Origin: an uncultured Collinsella sp.
GTDB taxonomy: Bacteria; Actinomycetota; Coriobacteriia; Coriobacteriales; Coriobacteriaceae
Assembly: GCA_902470695.1 (NCBI GenBank)
Contig: CABRHH010000011.1
Coordinates: forward strand, 15,903-79,902
DNA: 64,000 nt
Direction of reading: 5' to 3'
Shown here piece by piece: positions 27,452-36,707 of the stretch; position 1 is the first letter of the stretch; every line of letters starts with the position of its first letter. The notes below the pieces were generated by a model. That model had not been told where the DNA came from, did not search any database, and saw nothing but the letters and a program-made list of their open reading frames with translations. The translations under genes and the position numbers were made by a program.

Positions 27452-27494
27452 GGGCGCCGCTCTGCTGGACTGCCGGCGCGCGGCGCCCCTTTTT
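27452..27494 (+). terminator. Rho-independent terminator after guanidino hydrolase
   Basis: GGGCGCCGC (27452-27460) pairs with GCGGCGCCC (27480-27488), followed by CTTTTTAA. It lies between two co-directional genes of the same cluster and may limit read-through to the dehydrogenase. Confidence 0.8.
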
Positions 27495-27526
27495 AACCGG
27501 TAGGAATTGCCGGGAAAGGAACCACC

Positions 27527-28534
27527 ATGAAGATTCTGATCAGCGATTACCACGACTCCATGATGCCGTATCACGACATCGAGATCGATACGCTCAAGGC
27601 TGGGTTGGGCGAGAACGTTGAAATCGAGGTGTATGACTACACTGACGATGCACGCGAGGAGTTCTACGAGCATCTGGCGAGCGCCGATGCATTCTTGACG
27701 GCGTTCGTGCAGGTGGACAAAGAGGCTATGGATCATGCCCCCAACCTCAAGGTAATCTCCATCAACGCGACGGGCTTCGATAACGTCGATATGGATGAAG
27801 CCACGAGGCGTGGTATTGGCGTATGCCCTATCGGGGAGTATTGCACGTGGGATGTGTCAGAGATGGCTATTGCCTACATGTGCGCGCTCAACAAGCACTT
27901 CAAGTTCTACATCTCGGATATCGAGCAGAATCATAAGTGGGATTACGCAGGGGCTCCGAGTGTGCCGCGTCTTCAAGACCAGACATTGGGAATCGTCGGT
28001 TTCGGCAAGATCGGCAAGTGTACTGCCGGTAAGGCAAAGGGTCTGGTTAAGCGTGTGATTGCCAATGACCCATTTATTGATCAAGGGCTGTTCTCCGAAT
28101 ACGGTGTTGAGCGGGTCGAGGTCGACGAGCTGCTGGCCGAAGCCGACATCATCGTCAATCACATGAACCTTAACGAGACGAACTATGACTACTTCAATGA
28201 GGAGAAGTTCTCCAAGATGAAGAAGAAGCCCATCGTCATCAACTTGGGTCGCGGCCTGTGCGTCGATGAGCCGTCCCTCATAGAGGCGCTGGACAACGGT
28301 GTGATTCGTGCTTTTGGCGCCGATGTGCTGCGCGATGAGGACCCCAATCTCGCCAGCCATCCGCTTGTAGGCCGCGATAATGTGATCATTACGCCACATT
28401 CTGCATTCTATTCCACGACTTCGCTCGAGGATATGATGCGCATTTCCACGCAGAACATCGTTCATTTCCTCAAGGGGGAGAGGGGTCGGATCTATAAGTT
28501 GGTTAACGAAGTGCCTGTCGTAGACGTTCGGTAA
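27527..28534 (+). CDS. D-2-hydroxyacid dehydrogenase
   Basis: This 335-residue enzyme of the D-isomer-specific 2-hydroxyacid dehydrogenase family has a Rossmann motif GFGKIGKC. The catalytic Arg is in NLGRGLCVDE, an acidic residue in LRDEDP and the catalytic His in PHSAFYS. It reduces a 2-oxo acid or oxidises a 2-hydroxy acid with NAD(P). GGGAAAGGAA precedes the ATG. In this cluster it may handle the carbon skeleton left after nitrogen removal; the substrate is unknown. Confidence 0.87.
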   Translation: MKILISDYHDSMMPYHDIEIDTLKAGLGENVEIEVYDYTDDAREEFYEHLASADAFLTAFVQVDKEAMDHAPNLKVISINATGFDNVDMDEATRRGIGVCPIGEYCTWDVSEMAIAYMCALNKHFKFYISDIEQNHKWDYAGAPSVPRLQDQTLGIVGFGKIGKCTAGKAKGLVKRVIANDPFIDQGLFSEYGVERVEVDELLAEADIIVNHMNLNETNYDYFNEEKFSKMKKKPIVINLGRGLCVDEPSLIEALDNGVIRAFGADVLRDEDPNLASHPLVGRDNVIITPHSAFYSTTSLEDMMRISTQNIVHFLKGERGRIYKLVNEVPVVDVR

Positions 28535-28597
28535 TCAGTCGGCTGCCCGTTCTGCGTGATGCGGGGCGGGCGCCTGTTCTTGCGAACGGGAGCTTTC

Positions 28598-30067
28598 ATG
28601 GTTGAGAAAACCGCCAACGGGGCGAAGCGCGGCAAGCGCCAGATGCCCTCTTCGTTTACGATTCTGTTCGGCTGCCTGCTGCTGGTCGCCGTTGCATCGT
28701 GGGTCGTGTCGGCGTTTTCCGCTGATGTGCAGCCGGCAACATTGGCTGATTTTATGGCCTCCCCGTTCCTTGGCTTCGAGAGCGCTATGCAAGTGTGCGT
28801 GTTCATTTTGGTGCTGGGCGGGTTTTTGGGCGTCGTCCAGAAAACTGGAGCACTCGACACGGGCATTGCAGTGCTTGTGCACAAGCTGGGTGGCAACGAC
28901 CTGCTGCTTATCCCCGTTTTGATGCTTGCGTTCGGTGTGTGCGGATCAACCTACGGTATGCTTGAAGAATCGGTTCCCTTCTATCTGCTGCTTTCCTCGG
29001 TAACCTTTGCCATGGGCTGGGATCCGCTCGTTGGGTGCATGGTTGTGCTCATGGGTTGCGGCTTGGGGGTTCTGGGCTCGACGGTGAACCCATTTTCAAG
29101 CGGTTTGGCGTTTGACGCTCTGCGTGCCGCCGGCATTCCGTATGACCAAGGCCTTATGATTGGCTTGGGTTTACTGATGTTCGTGGTGGCGGAAGCCACG
29201 GGCATCATTTTCGTGATGGGCTACGCCAAAAAAGTCCGTTGTGACCGGACTTCCTCTGCCCTGACGTCCGAGGAATGGAGGGAGGCTGAGCGCCTCCATG
29301 GCAGCAATGACGGTCGGGTGAGTAAAGACATCTGCATTTCGCCCGTGCAGAAGCGCGTTCTGATTTTGTTCGCGTTGACGTTCGTTGTCATGATTATTGG
29401 ATTTATCCCCTGGCAAACATTTGGTGTTGCGCTGTTCGATTTAGGTGGAACGGCCGAGAATCCCGGTGGTGCGTGGAGCGCGCTGCTGACTGGCTTGCCG
29501 TTGGGACAGTGGTATTTCACCGAGTGCGGAATCTGGTTCTTCACCATGACGGTTGTTATCGGCAAAGTGGCGGGCATGCGCGAGAAGGAGCTGGTTGATA
29601 CGATTTTGCACGGTTGCGCAGGCTTGGTGTCTGTTGCGCTCGTAGTCGCTGTTGCTCGTGGTGTGTCGGTGCTTATGGCAACAACCGGCTTGGACATTTG
29701 GATTCTCGAGAGCGCTGCATCGGCGTTGTCGGGCGTGTCGGCGGTTGTGTTCGCACCGCTTTCGTATGCGTTGTATTTTGCGCTGTCTTTCCTGATTCCC
29801 TCGAGTACCGGCATGGCGACGGTGTCGATGCCCATTATGGGTCCGTTGGCTGCGGGACTTGGGTTTGCGCCCGAGGCCATGATCGCCGTGTATCTGGCAA
29901 CGCATGGCGTAGTTGCCATGATCACGCCGACATGCGGCTCGATTATGGCTGGTTTGGAACTGGCACGCATTTCGTATGGGACGTACATCAAGACGGTCGC
30001 AAGGTACATGATGTTGCTCACGTTGGTTACGGTTGTAATGGTAACGACGTTCATGCTAGTGCTATAA
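28598..30067 (+). CDS. YfcC-family membrane transporter (second)
   Basis: This 489-residue paralogue of the carrier at 24870 has a basic N-terminus followed by MPSSFTILFGC and a late LSFLIPSSTGMATVSMPIMG. The central hydrophilic loop (CDRTSSALTSEEWREAERLH) differs from the first copy. ATG 28598 is chosen because GGGAG precedes it and it aligns with the paralogue. Two carriers in one cluster could separate substrate uptake from product export. Confidence 0.87.
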   Translation: MVEKTANGAKRGKRQMPSSFTILFGCLLLVAVASWVVSAFSADVQPATLADFMASPFLGFESAMQVCVFILVLGGFLGVVQKTGALDTGIAVLVHKLGGNDLLLIPVLMLAFGVCGSTYGMLEESVPFYLLLSSVTFAMGWDPLVGCMVVLMGCGLGVLGSTVNPFSSGLAFDALRAAGIPYDQGLMIGLGLLMFVVAEATGIIFVMGYAKKVRCDRTSSALTSEEWREAERLHGSNDGRVSKDICISPVQKRVLILFALTFVVMIIGFIPWQTFGVALFDLGGTAENPGGAWSALLTGLPLGQWYFTECGIWFFTMTVVIGKVAGMREKELVDTILHGCAGLVSVALVVAVARGVSVLMATTGLDIWILESAASALSGVSAVVFAPLSYALYFALSFLIPSSTGMATVSMPIMGPLAAGLGFAPEAMIAVYLATHGVVAMITPTCGSIMAGLELARISYGTYIKTVARYMMLLTLVTVVMVTTFMLVL

Positions 30068-30320
30068 GGGTCTGGGCAGCTGCATACGATTCAGTGGATG
30101 CTGGCGCTTCATCGGTGTTTGCTACGGACTTGATTCGGTGCGTTTTACGTGCCCTTTGGCTTGTTTTCCTGCTCGGCCGTTGTATGCACCACGTGAGCGG
30201 CCCCATGGCGGCCAGCGCCGCGCTCTGAGCTGCGCCTTGCCCCTCCCTGTGCGAAATGTGGGATACTCTCACATATTTGCCAACGTTCCGCCGTCCGTGT
30301 TGCATTTTTGGAGGGGTGAC

Positions 30321-31520
30321 ATGGGTCCGTTCGACCACTATCTCTATGTCCTTGCCTGCGGCGATGGCAGCCTGTATACCGGCTACACCGTGGATGTGGC
30401 CGCGCGCGTGGCGGCGCATCAGGCGGGGACGGGCGCCAAGTATACGCGCGCCCATGCCCCGGTGCGGCTGCTCGCCCAGGCGCGGTTCTTCTCCAAGTCG
30501 CGAGCGATGAGCGCCGAGGCCCTGTTCAAACGCTTACCGCGCGAGGGCAAAGACGCGTTGCTGGCCCAGGTAGCGCATGAGCCGTTTGAGGATGTGCTGC
30601 GCCGCGAGCTGCCAGGATTCGGCGAGGATACCGCGTCGGAGTTCGTATGCCGGGGCCTGGCGGAACACGTCGATCCGACCTACTGGGCGTTCATGGCAAA
30701 GCTGATTCCTACGGTCGATACCGCGCGTGTGGTGGGTGTTCGAACCCCTGACCTGCGACGGCTTGCCAAGCAGGTGGCGCGCCGCGAGGACATCGCATCG
30801 TTTTTGGATGCGCTCCCGCATCGGTTGTTCGAGGAGAACCAGGTGCATGCGTTTGTGCTCGGCTTGGAGCGCGACTACGATGCGGCGCTTGCGCGCTACG
30901 AGCGCTTTTTGCCGTATGTGGACAACTGGGCAACGTGCGACCAGCTGCCCGTGCAGGTGCTCGGTGCGCGCCCGCGCGAGACGCTGGAGCACGTGGAGCG
31001 CTGGCTGGCGTCGGGGCGCTGCTATACGGTGCGCTTTGCGATCGGCGTGCTCATGGGGCTGTTTTTGGATGGGCGCTTCGAGGAGCGCCACCTTGAGATG
31101 GTGGCGCAGGCCCGCTTGGATGCAGGCGGCGAGGAGGGCGTCCGTGCGCCCGGCGCGGCAGCGGCGGACGGTGCGACCGGTGCGTCCAGTTCGACCGACG
31201 GTGTGTCCAGTTCGGCTGCCGGGCGCGCGCCGTCGGCGGGACCGGTGCCGGGTGCGCCGCCCAAGGCGGGCTTGCCTGCCGCATGCGAGCCAGCGTCCGA
31301 TGCCTACTACGTCAACATGATGCGTGCGTGGTATTTTGCAGAGGCGCTCGCGAAGCAGGAGCAGGCAGCGCTTCCGTATTTCATGCCATCGACCGAGCGC
31401 CCTTGCGCGCCGGGGCGAACTGCGTTGGATGAATGGACGCGGCGCAAGGCGATTCAAAAGGCCATCGAGAGCCGTCGCATCGCGCCGGAGCTCAAGGATC
31501 GTCTGCGTTCGTGGCGCTAG
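30321..31520 (+). CDS. GIY-YIG endonuclease-AlkD-like fusion protein
   Basis: This 399-residue fusion has a UvrC/YhbQ-type GIY-YIG domain at residues 1-80 (YLYVLACGDGSLYTGYT, AKYTRAHAPV and a SKSRAMSAEAL helix). From about residue 110 it resembles DNA alkylation repair (AlkD-like HEAT-repeat) proteins: LIPTVDTARVVGVRTPDLR, then FLPYVDNWATCDQL. A low-complexity Ala/Ser/Gly insert (about 275-320) splits this domain before YYVNMMRAWYFAEALAK. GGAGGGG precedes the ATG at 30321. Both parts are DNA-active families, so a repair role is plausible. AlkD catalytic residues were not verified. Confidence 0.83.
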   Translation: MGPFDHYLYVLACGDGSLYTGYTVDVAARVAAHQAGTGAKYTRAHAPVRLLAQARFFSKSRAMSAEALFKRLPREGKDALLAQVAHEPFEDVLRRELPGFGEDTASEFVCRGLAEHVDPTYWAFMAKLIPTVDTARVVGVRTPDLRRLAKQVARREDIASFLDALPHRLFEENQVHAFVLGLERDYDAALARYERFLPYVDNWATCDQLPVQVLGARPRETLEHVERWLASGRCYTVRFAIGVLMGLFLDGRFEERHLEMVAQARLDAGGEEGVRAPGAAAADGATGASSSTDGVSSSAAGRAPSAGPVPGAPPKAGLPAACEPASDAYYVNMMRAWYFAEALAKQEQAALPYFMPSTERPCAPGRTALDEWTRRKAIQKAIESRRIAPELKDRLRSWR

Positions 31521-31682
31521 GGCATTTGGCGCGGCGGGTCCTTGGCCGCCCACGCGCCGCTCCCTCCTCGCGACCACGCCGCCCGCCACCCCACGGCCAA
31601 TTCCGCCGCCGTTGACCCATCGTCCCGCCATCGGTGCTAAGCTGGAACAACGAGCTCTGCCATCAAGCAGAAAGGAATCCCC

Positions 31683-33632
31683 GTGACCAACCTCGGGCGG
31701 TCCGAGCAAACCATGAAATACCTGCGTTTGCTCTCCGATCAGTTTCCAACCCAGCAAGCAGTATTCACCGAGATCATCAACCTGCAAGCCATCCTCAACC
31801 TGCCGAAAGGCACCGAGCACTTCATGAGCGACCTCCATGGCGAGTACGAGGCGTTCCTGCACATCCTGAACAACTGCTCGGGCGTGGTGCGCGAGCATGT
31901 CGACGAGATCTTCCTCGATACCCTCACGCCCGCACAAAAAGGCGAGCTGTGCACGCTCATCTACTACCCGCACGAGAAGATCGAGCGCGCCCGCCGCGCC
32001 CACGAGGACACCTCGGGCTGGTACACCACGATGCTGGACCGCCTGCTCACGGTGGCCCGCGCGTTGTCGAGCCGCTACACCCGCTCGAAGGTGCGCAAGG
32101 CGATCCCGCACGATTTCGCCTACATCATCGACGAGTTGCTCCACACGCATCCGGACGAGAACAACTACCGTGTGCAGTACCACGAGCGCATCGTGGAGTC
32201 CATCTTGGAAACGGGCGCGGTGGAGGACTTCATCTGCTCGCTGTCCAACCTCATCAAGCGCCTGGTCATCGACCACCTGCACCTGGTGGGCGACATTTTC
32301 GACCGCGGCGGCGGGGCGGCCAAGATCGTCGACCGCCTTATGGACTACCATTCCCTCGACATCCAGTGGGGCAACCACGACCTGCTGTGGATGGGCGCCG
32401 CCGCAGGTCAGCCGGCCTGCATCGCCACCGTGCTGCGCAATAACCTGCGCTACGGCAACTACGAGATCTTGGAGAATGACTACGGGATCTCCCTGCGCGA
32501 GCTGGTGGCCTTTGCCGAGCGCACCTATCAGCCGGTGCCCGCGGGAGCCACGGGGCTGGCGGCCGGGCTCACCCCGCTGATCAAGGCCATCAACGTGCTG
32601 CTGTTCAAGCTGGAAGGCCAGATCATCCGCCGGCACGCCTGCTTCGACATGCACGACCGGCTGCTGCTGGACAAGATCGATCTCGACGTCGGCACGGTGC
32701 GTCTGGCCGACGGCTCGGTGCACGCCCTGGCCACCTGCGATTTCCCCACGTTGGATCCCGATCACCCCTACGAGCTCACCGACGAGGAGCAGCATATCGT
32801 GGACAAGCTGGTGGCTGAGTTCACCGGAACCGATCATTTGCGCCGCCATGTTGAGTTCCTCTACAGCCACGGCTCGATGTACCTGGCGCGCAATCGCAAC
32901 CTGTTGTTCCATGGCTGCGTGCCTATGAACGAGGACGGTACCTTCTCGAGCATGAACTGCCTGGGCACCTGGTATGCCGGCCGCGATTACCTGGACTTTT
33001 GCGATAGCATCGCGCGCCGGGCGTGGCGTCAGCGCGACGTCGATGCGCTCGACTGGATCTGGTATCTGTGGATCGGGATGAAGTCGCCGGCGAGCGGCCG
33101 GTTGGTCAAGACCTTCGAGCGCTCCTACATCGATGACCCTGCTTGCTGGGTGGAACCCATGGATCCGTACTTCAAGCTTACCCACGACGAGCGCACCTGC
33201 GACACCATCATGACCGAGTTCGGGCTGGCGCCGGGGGAAGGACACATCATCAACGGGCACACGCCGGTCCACGCGGCCGAGGGCGAGCAGCCAATTCGCG
33301 CGCACGGGCGCCTGCTGGTGATCGACGGCGGCTTCTGCCGGGCCTACCATCCCAAGACGGGCATCGCCGGCTACACGCTCATCTCGAGCTCGCGCGGCTG
33401 CCGCCTGAAGGCGCATCAGGCGTTCGAGAGCGTCGAGGCGGTGTTGTCGCGCAATGCTGACATCGTGAGCGAGACCGACCGGTTCGATGTGGCCGAACGG
33501 CGGCGGATGGTGAGCGATACCGACACGGGCGTGCAGATTCGCGAGCAGATCGGAGACTTGCGGGCGCTTCTGGAGGCGTACCGGTCGGGTGCCATCGATG
33601 AGCGGCCGTATTTGCATACGGGCCGCGCATAG
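31683..33632 (+). CDS. fbp: Class III fructose-1,6-bisphosphatase
   Basis: This 649-residue protein has the usual length for the Firmicutes-type class III enzyme. Metallophosphatase motifs are in order: MSDLHGE, LVGDIFDRGG, QWGNHDLLWMGAAAG and INGHTPVHAAEGE. It hydrolyses fructose 1,6-bisphosphate to fructose 6-phosphate in gluconeogenesis, which fits growth on amino acids and uronates nearby. The start is GTG at 31683, preceded by AGAAAGGAA. Confidence 0.95.
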   Translation: MTNLGRSEQTMKYLRLLSDQFPTQQAVFTEIINLQAILNLPKGTEHFMSDLHGEYEAFLHILNNCSGVVREHVDEIFLDTLTPAQKGELCTLIYYPHEKIERARRAHEDTSGWYTTMLDRLLTVARALSSRYTRSKVRKAIPHDFAYIIDELLHTHPDENNYRVQYHERIVESILETGAVEDFICSLSNLIKRLVIDHLHLVGDIFDRGGGAAKIVDRLMDYHSLDIQWGNHDLLWMGAAAGQPACIATVLRNNLRYGNYEILENDYGISLRELVAFAERTYQPVPAGATGLAAGLTPLIKAINVLLFKLEGQIIRRHACFDMHDRLLLDKIDLDVGTVRLADGSVHALATCDFPTLDPDHPYELTDEEQHIVDKLVAEFTGTDHLRRHVEFLYSHGSMYLARNRNLLFHGCVPMNEDGTFSSMNCLGTWYAGRDYLDFCDSIARRAWRQRDVDALDWIWYLWIGMKSPASGRLVKTFERSYIDDPACWVEPMDPYFKLTHDERTCDTIMTEFGLAPGEGHIINGHTPVHAAEGEQPIRAHGRLLVIDGGFCRAYHPKTGIAGYTLISSSRGCRLKAHQAFESVEAVLSRNADIVSETDRFDVAERRRMVSDTDTGVQIREQIGDLRALLEAYRSGAIDERPYLHTGRA

Positions 33633-33820
33633 CTAGGTGCCAGGTCGCCGGCCCGCACGCCGGCGCCCGCACCTGCACCCGCGCATGGGTGCCCGTGTCC
33701 GCGGCCTGCGCATGGGTGCCCGCATCCGCGTTCGTGCCCGCTGCCGGGAGGGTTAACGCTCCCGCATGGCGGCGCGCGGGGTATCATGTGGCCTGAGCAT
33801 ATCGAGGTTGGGAGAAAAAC

Positions 33821-34939
33821 ATGCCAGTTCGCGAGCACGCCGCCGCGCCGTCCGCGCCTGCCGGGCGCGTGACCATGAAAGACATCGCCGCGCGGCTCGA
33901 CGTGTCGGTGAACACGGTGCACAAGGCGATCACCAACAAGCCGGGCGTGTCCGACGAGGTGCGGGCGCGTATCCTATCCTGTGCCGATGAGCTGGGGTAT
34001 CGCCGCAACGCGAGCGCTTCGAGCCTGCGGAGGAAAAACGTGCGGGTGGCCGTGTGCCTGCCGAGCGGCGAGCGCGAGGGGCGCTACTTCAGCGCCTACC
34101 TGTGGCAGGGTGCGCGGCGCTATGCCCGGCAGGCGCAGGATGCGGGCATCAGCTTCGAGTATATCGACTACGAGCTGGGGCACAGCTGCCTTTATCTGGA
34201 GGATCTGCTGCGCCGCGTGCGCGAGGGCAGCGGCGTCGACGGCCTGCTTGCCCTGGCTCCCACCGATGCGCGCGAGACGAGCCTGCTGCGCGCGCTGGCC
34301 GAGGCGGGCGTGACGGTTGAGCTGGTGAACGGCGACGCGCCGCAGACCAAGCGATTCGGCGCGGTGGTGGCCGACTACGCCACGGCCGGCCGCCTCATGG
34401 CCGAGCAGGCGTCGAACCTGCTGCACGGCACGGGCGGCGACGCGCGCGTGCTGCTGCTGTCCGGCGACGGGCAAACCGAGTCGCACTACCTCATTGCCCG
34501 CGCGTTCAACGACTACCTGCGTACCCAGCGCTCCGGCCTGGTGGTGGGCGAGCTCGCCGGCGGCCACGCTGAGCTCGACCGGGTGCACCGCGAGCTGGCG
34601 AGCTGCTTGCAGGGCACGCCTCCGCAGCTGGTGTGCAGCGTCTTCGCGGCGGGCAGCGAGCTTCTGGCCGACACGCTGGTGGAGCTCGATCTGGTGGGCA
34701 AGGTGCTCGCCATCGGCAGCGACCTGTTCGACGAGAGCGTCTTGGCGCTGCGGCGTGGGATTTTCACCAACCTGGTGTACAAGGACCCGGTGGGCATGGC
34801 CTTCAGTGCCATGCGCGACCTGTGCGAATGCATGCTGTGGGGGACCAAGGCCGCCTCTGATGTGCGTTCGGGCGGCGTTGAGCTGGTGTTTCGTAGCAAT
34901 CTGGATCAGTATGCAGAAGGGGCGGAGCGCTCGCTGTAG
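33821..34939 (+). CDS. LacI-family transcriptional regulator of the pectin/galacturonate regulon
   Basis: This 372-residue regulator has a LacI helix-turn-helix at about residues 19-60 (MKDIAARLDVSVNTVHKAI, hinge-proximal NASASSLRRKN), preceded by an Ala/Pro-rich extension. A periplasmic-binding-like sugar domain follows with inter-domain strands such as VRVAVCLPSGE, GVDGLLALAPTDA and VLAIGSDLF. GGTTGGGAG precedes the ATG. It lies upstream of uxaC in the same orientation. Paired palindromes GGTGAACGTTCACC precede three nearby operons, and this is the only LacI-type gene here, so it probably binds them and responds to a uronate or oligogalacturonide. Confidence 0.87.
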   Translation: MPVREHAAAPSAPAGRVTMKDIAARLDVSVNTVHKAITNKPGVSDEVRARILSCADELGYRRNASASSLRRKNVRVAVCLPSGEREGRYFSAYLWQGARRYARQAQDAGISFEYIDYELGHSCLYLEDLLRRVREGSGVDGLLALAPTDARETSLLRALAEAGVTVELVNGDAPQTKRFGAVVADYATAGRLMAEQASNLLHGTGGDARVLLLSGDGQTESHYLIARAFNDYLRTQRSGLVVGELAGGHAELDRVHRELASCLQGTPPQLVCSVFAAGSELLADTLVELDLVGKVLAIGSDLFDESVLALRRGIFTNLVYKDPVGMAFSAMRDLCECMLWGTKAASDVRSGGVELVFRSNLDQYAEGAERSL

Positions 34940-35149
34940 CGCTTGCCGCCGGCTCGCTTGCCACAGCCTGCACGGGCGCTGCGGCGCAAGGGGCCTCCGG
35001 ATCCCGCGCTGGTTGTTGCGGCACGAGAGTGCTCCTGGCCCCCGCACTCGCCGAGGAGCCTGCCCGGTTCTCAGGGCGCTTCGGCGCCGCCCTGAACCCG
35101 TATTTCTACCGTTCACCGATAAAAACCAACCGCTCACCTGTGCGCGTAG

Positions 35150-35163
35150 GGTGAACGTTCACC
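35150..35163. promoter_or_regulatory. LacI-type operator 1 (uxaC)
   Basis: A perfect palindrome, GGTGAACGTTCACC. The centre is 41 bp from that of the next site. Confidence 0.8.
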
Positions 35164-35190
35164 TTCTCGTATCACACGACGTTGAAAAAG

Positions 35191-35204
35191 GAGTAACGTT
35201 CACC
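35191..35204. promoter_or_regulatory. LacI-type operator 2 (uxaC, degenerate left half)
   Basis: GAGTAACGTTCACC matches the palindrome at 11 of 14 positions; the right half is perfect. Confidence 0.6.
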
Positions 35205-35282
35205 CTGTGAAATGTGTCCGCACTCCAGCCATGTGCAGAGCTCGTATTGCACCGTTGCGGACACCGTGAGAAGGGACGCGCG

Positions 35283-36707
35283 ATGAAGCGGTTTATGGAC
35301 GATCAGGACTTCCTGCTCAGCACCCCCACGGGTGAGCAGCTGTTCCACGAGGTGGCCGAGCACATGCCCATCGTGGACTACCACTGCCATATCTCCCCAC
35401 AGGAGATCTTCGAGAACAAGCGGTTTGAGACCATCACCGAGGTGTGGCTGGGCGGCGACCACTACAAGTGGCGCCTCATGCGCGCCTGCGGCGTGGACGA
35501 GCGCTTCATCACCGGCGATGCGCCGGCGCGCGAGAAGTTCCAGAAGTGGGCCGAGACGCTCGAGCGCTGCATCGGCAACCCGGTGTTCGAGTGGAGCCAC
35601 CTGGAGCTCAAGCGCTTCTTCGGCTACGAGGGCGTGCTCAACGCCGCGACCGCCCAAGAGGTGTGGGACCTGGCCAACGAGCGCCTGGCCGGCGACGACT
35701 TCGCCTGCCGCGAGCTGATCCGCCGCTCCCGGGTGCGCCTGATCTGCACCACCGACGACCCGGCCGACAGCTTCGAGTGGCACAAGAAGATCGCGGCCGA
35801 CCCCACCTTCGACGTGCAGGTGGTGCCCGCCATGCGCCCCGATGCCGCCCTGCGCATCGAGCGCGGCCAGGAGTTCTCCGCCTACCTGGATCATCTGTCC
35901 GAGGTGGCGCAGATGCCGATCGCCAGCTTCGCCGACCTCAAGCGCGCCATCGCGGCCCGCTACGACGTTGCCCATGAGCTGGGCTGCCGCGCCTCCGATC
36001 ACGCCCTCGACTACGTGATGTACGTACCGGCAACCGACGCCGAGATCGAGGAGATCTTCGCCAAGGGTGCCGCTGCCGAGCCGCTGACCGAGCATGAGGT
36101 CCTGGCATACAAGACCGCGTTCATGCAGTTCGCCGCCGGCGAGTACGTGCGCCTGGGCTGGGCCATGCAGCTGCATTTCGGCTGCAAGCGCGACAACAAC
36201 CGCGCCATGTTCGCCCAGCTCGGCCCCGATACCGGCTACGACTGCATCTCCAACTACACCCCGGCCGACCAGCTCGCCGACTTCCTCAACGCGATCCAGG
36301 AGCGCTCCGGTCTGCCCAAGACGATTCTGTACAGCCTGAACCCCGTGGACAACACCATGATCGACACGGTGATGGCCTGCTTCCAGCAGGCCCCGGTGGC
36401 CGGCAAGCTGCAGAACGGCAGCGCCTGGTGGTTCAACGACAACGAGTGCGGCATGCGCGAGCAGATGACCGCGCTGGCAAACGAGGGCGTGCTCGGCACG
36501 TTCGTGGGCATGCTCACCGATTCGCGCAGCTTTTTGTCCTACCCGCGCCACGAGTACTTCCGCCGCGTGCTGTGCAGCCTGATGGGCGAGTGGGTCGAGG
36601 CCGGCAAGTTCCCGGCCGACCGCGCGCTGCTCGACCGCATCGTCCGCGACGTCTGCTACAACAACGCCGTCCGCTACTTCGGCTTCAACCTGAACGAGGA
36701 GAACTAA
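35283..36707 (+). CDS. uxaC: Uronate isomerase
   Basis: This 474-residue enzyme matches the uronate isomerase family: FMDDQDFLLSTPTGEQLFHE, metal-binding VDYHCHISPQEI, TTDDPADS and SLNPVDNTMI. It converts galacturonate to tagaturonate (and glucuronate to fructuronate) in the cytoplasm. ATG 35283 follows AGAAGGGA. It is the first gene of uxaC-uxaB-uxaA, with uxaB starting directly after its stop. Paired LacI-type operators lie upstream. Confidence 0.95.
   Translation: MKRFMDDQDFLLSTPTGEQLFHEVAEHMPIVDYHCHISPQEIFENKRFETITEVWLGGDHYKWRLMRACGVDERFITGDAPAREKFQKWAETLERCIGNPVFEWSHLELKRFFGYEGVLNAATAQEVWDLANERLAGDDFACRELIRRSRVRLICTTDDPADSFEWHKKIAADPTFDVQVVPAMRPDAALRIERGQEFSAYLDHLSEVAQMPIASFADLKRAIAARYDVAHELGCRASDHALDYVMYVPATDAEIEEIFAKGAAAEPLTEHEVLAYKTAFMQFAAGEYVRLGWAMQLHFGCKRDNNRAMFAQLGPDTGYDCISNYTPADQLADFLNAIQERSGLPKTILYSLNPVDNTMIDTVMACFQQAPVAGKLQNGSAWWFNDNECGMREQMTALANEGVLGTFVGMLTDSRSFLSYPRHEYFRRVLCSLMGEWVEAGKFPADRALLDRIVRDVCYNNAVRYFGFNLNEEN

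Larger units (their letters stand above)
34940..35282. promoter_or_regulatory. uxaC promoter region with operators
   Basis: After a hairpin at 35071-35095 (TCAGGGCG with CGCCCTGA, weak T tail), the region holds a half-site GTTCACC (35111-35117), a full operator (35150-35163) and a partial one (35191-35204). A -35 like TTCACC (35158-35163) overlaps the full operator. No clear -10 was found. Confidence 0.6.

Noticed and set aside
30534..33617. 1027-codon minus-strand frame opposite fbp and the GIY-YIG fusion
   Set aside because: Both plus-strand genes have complete motif sets; the minus frame has none.
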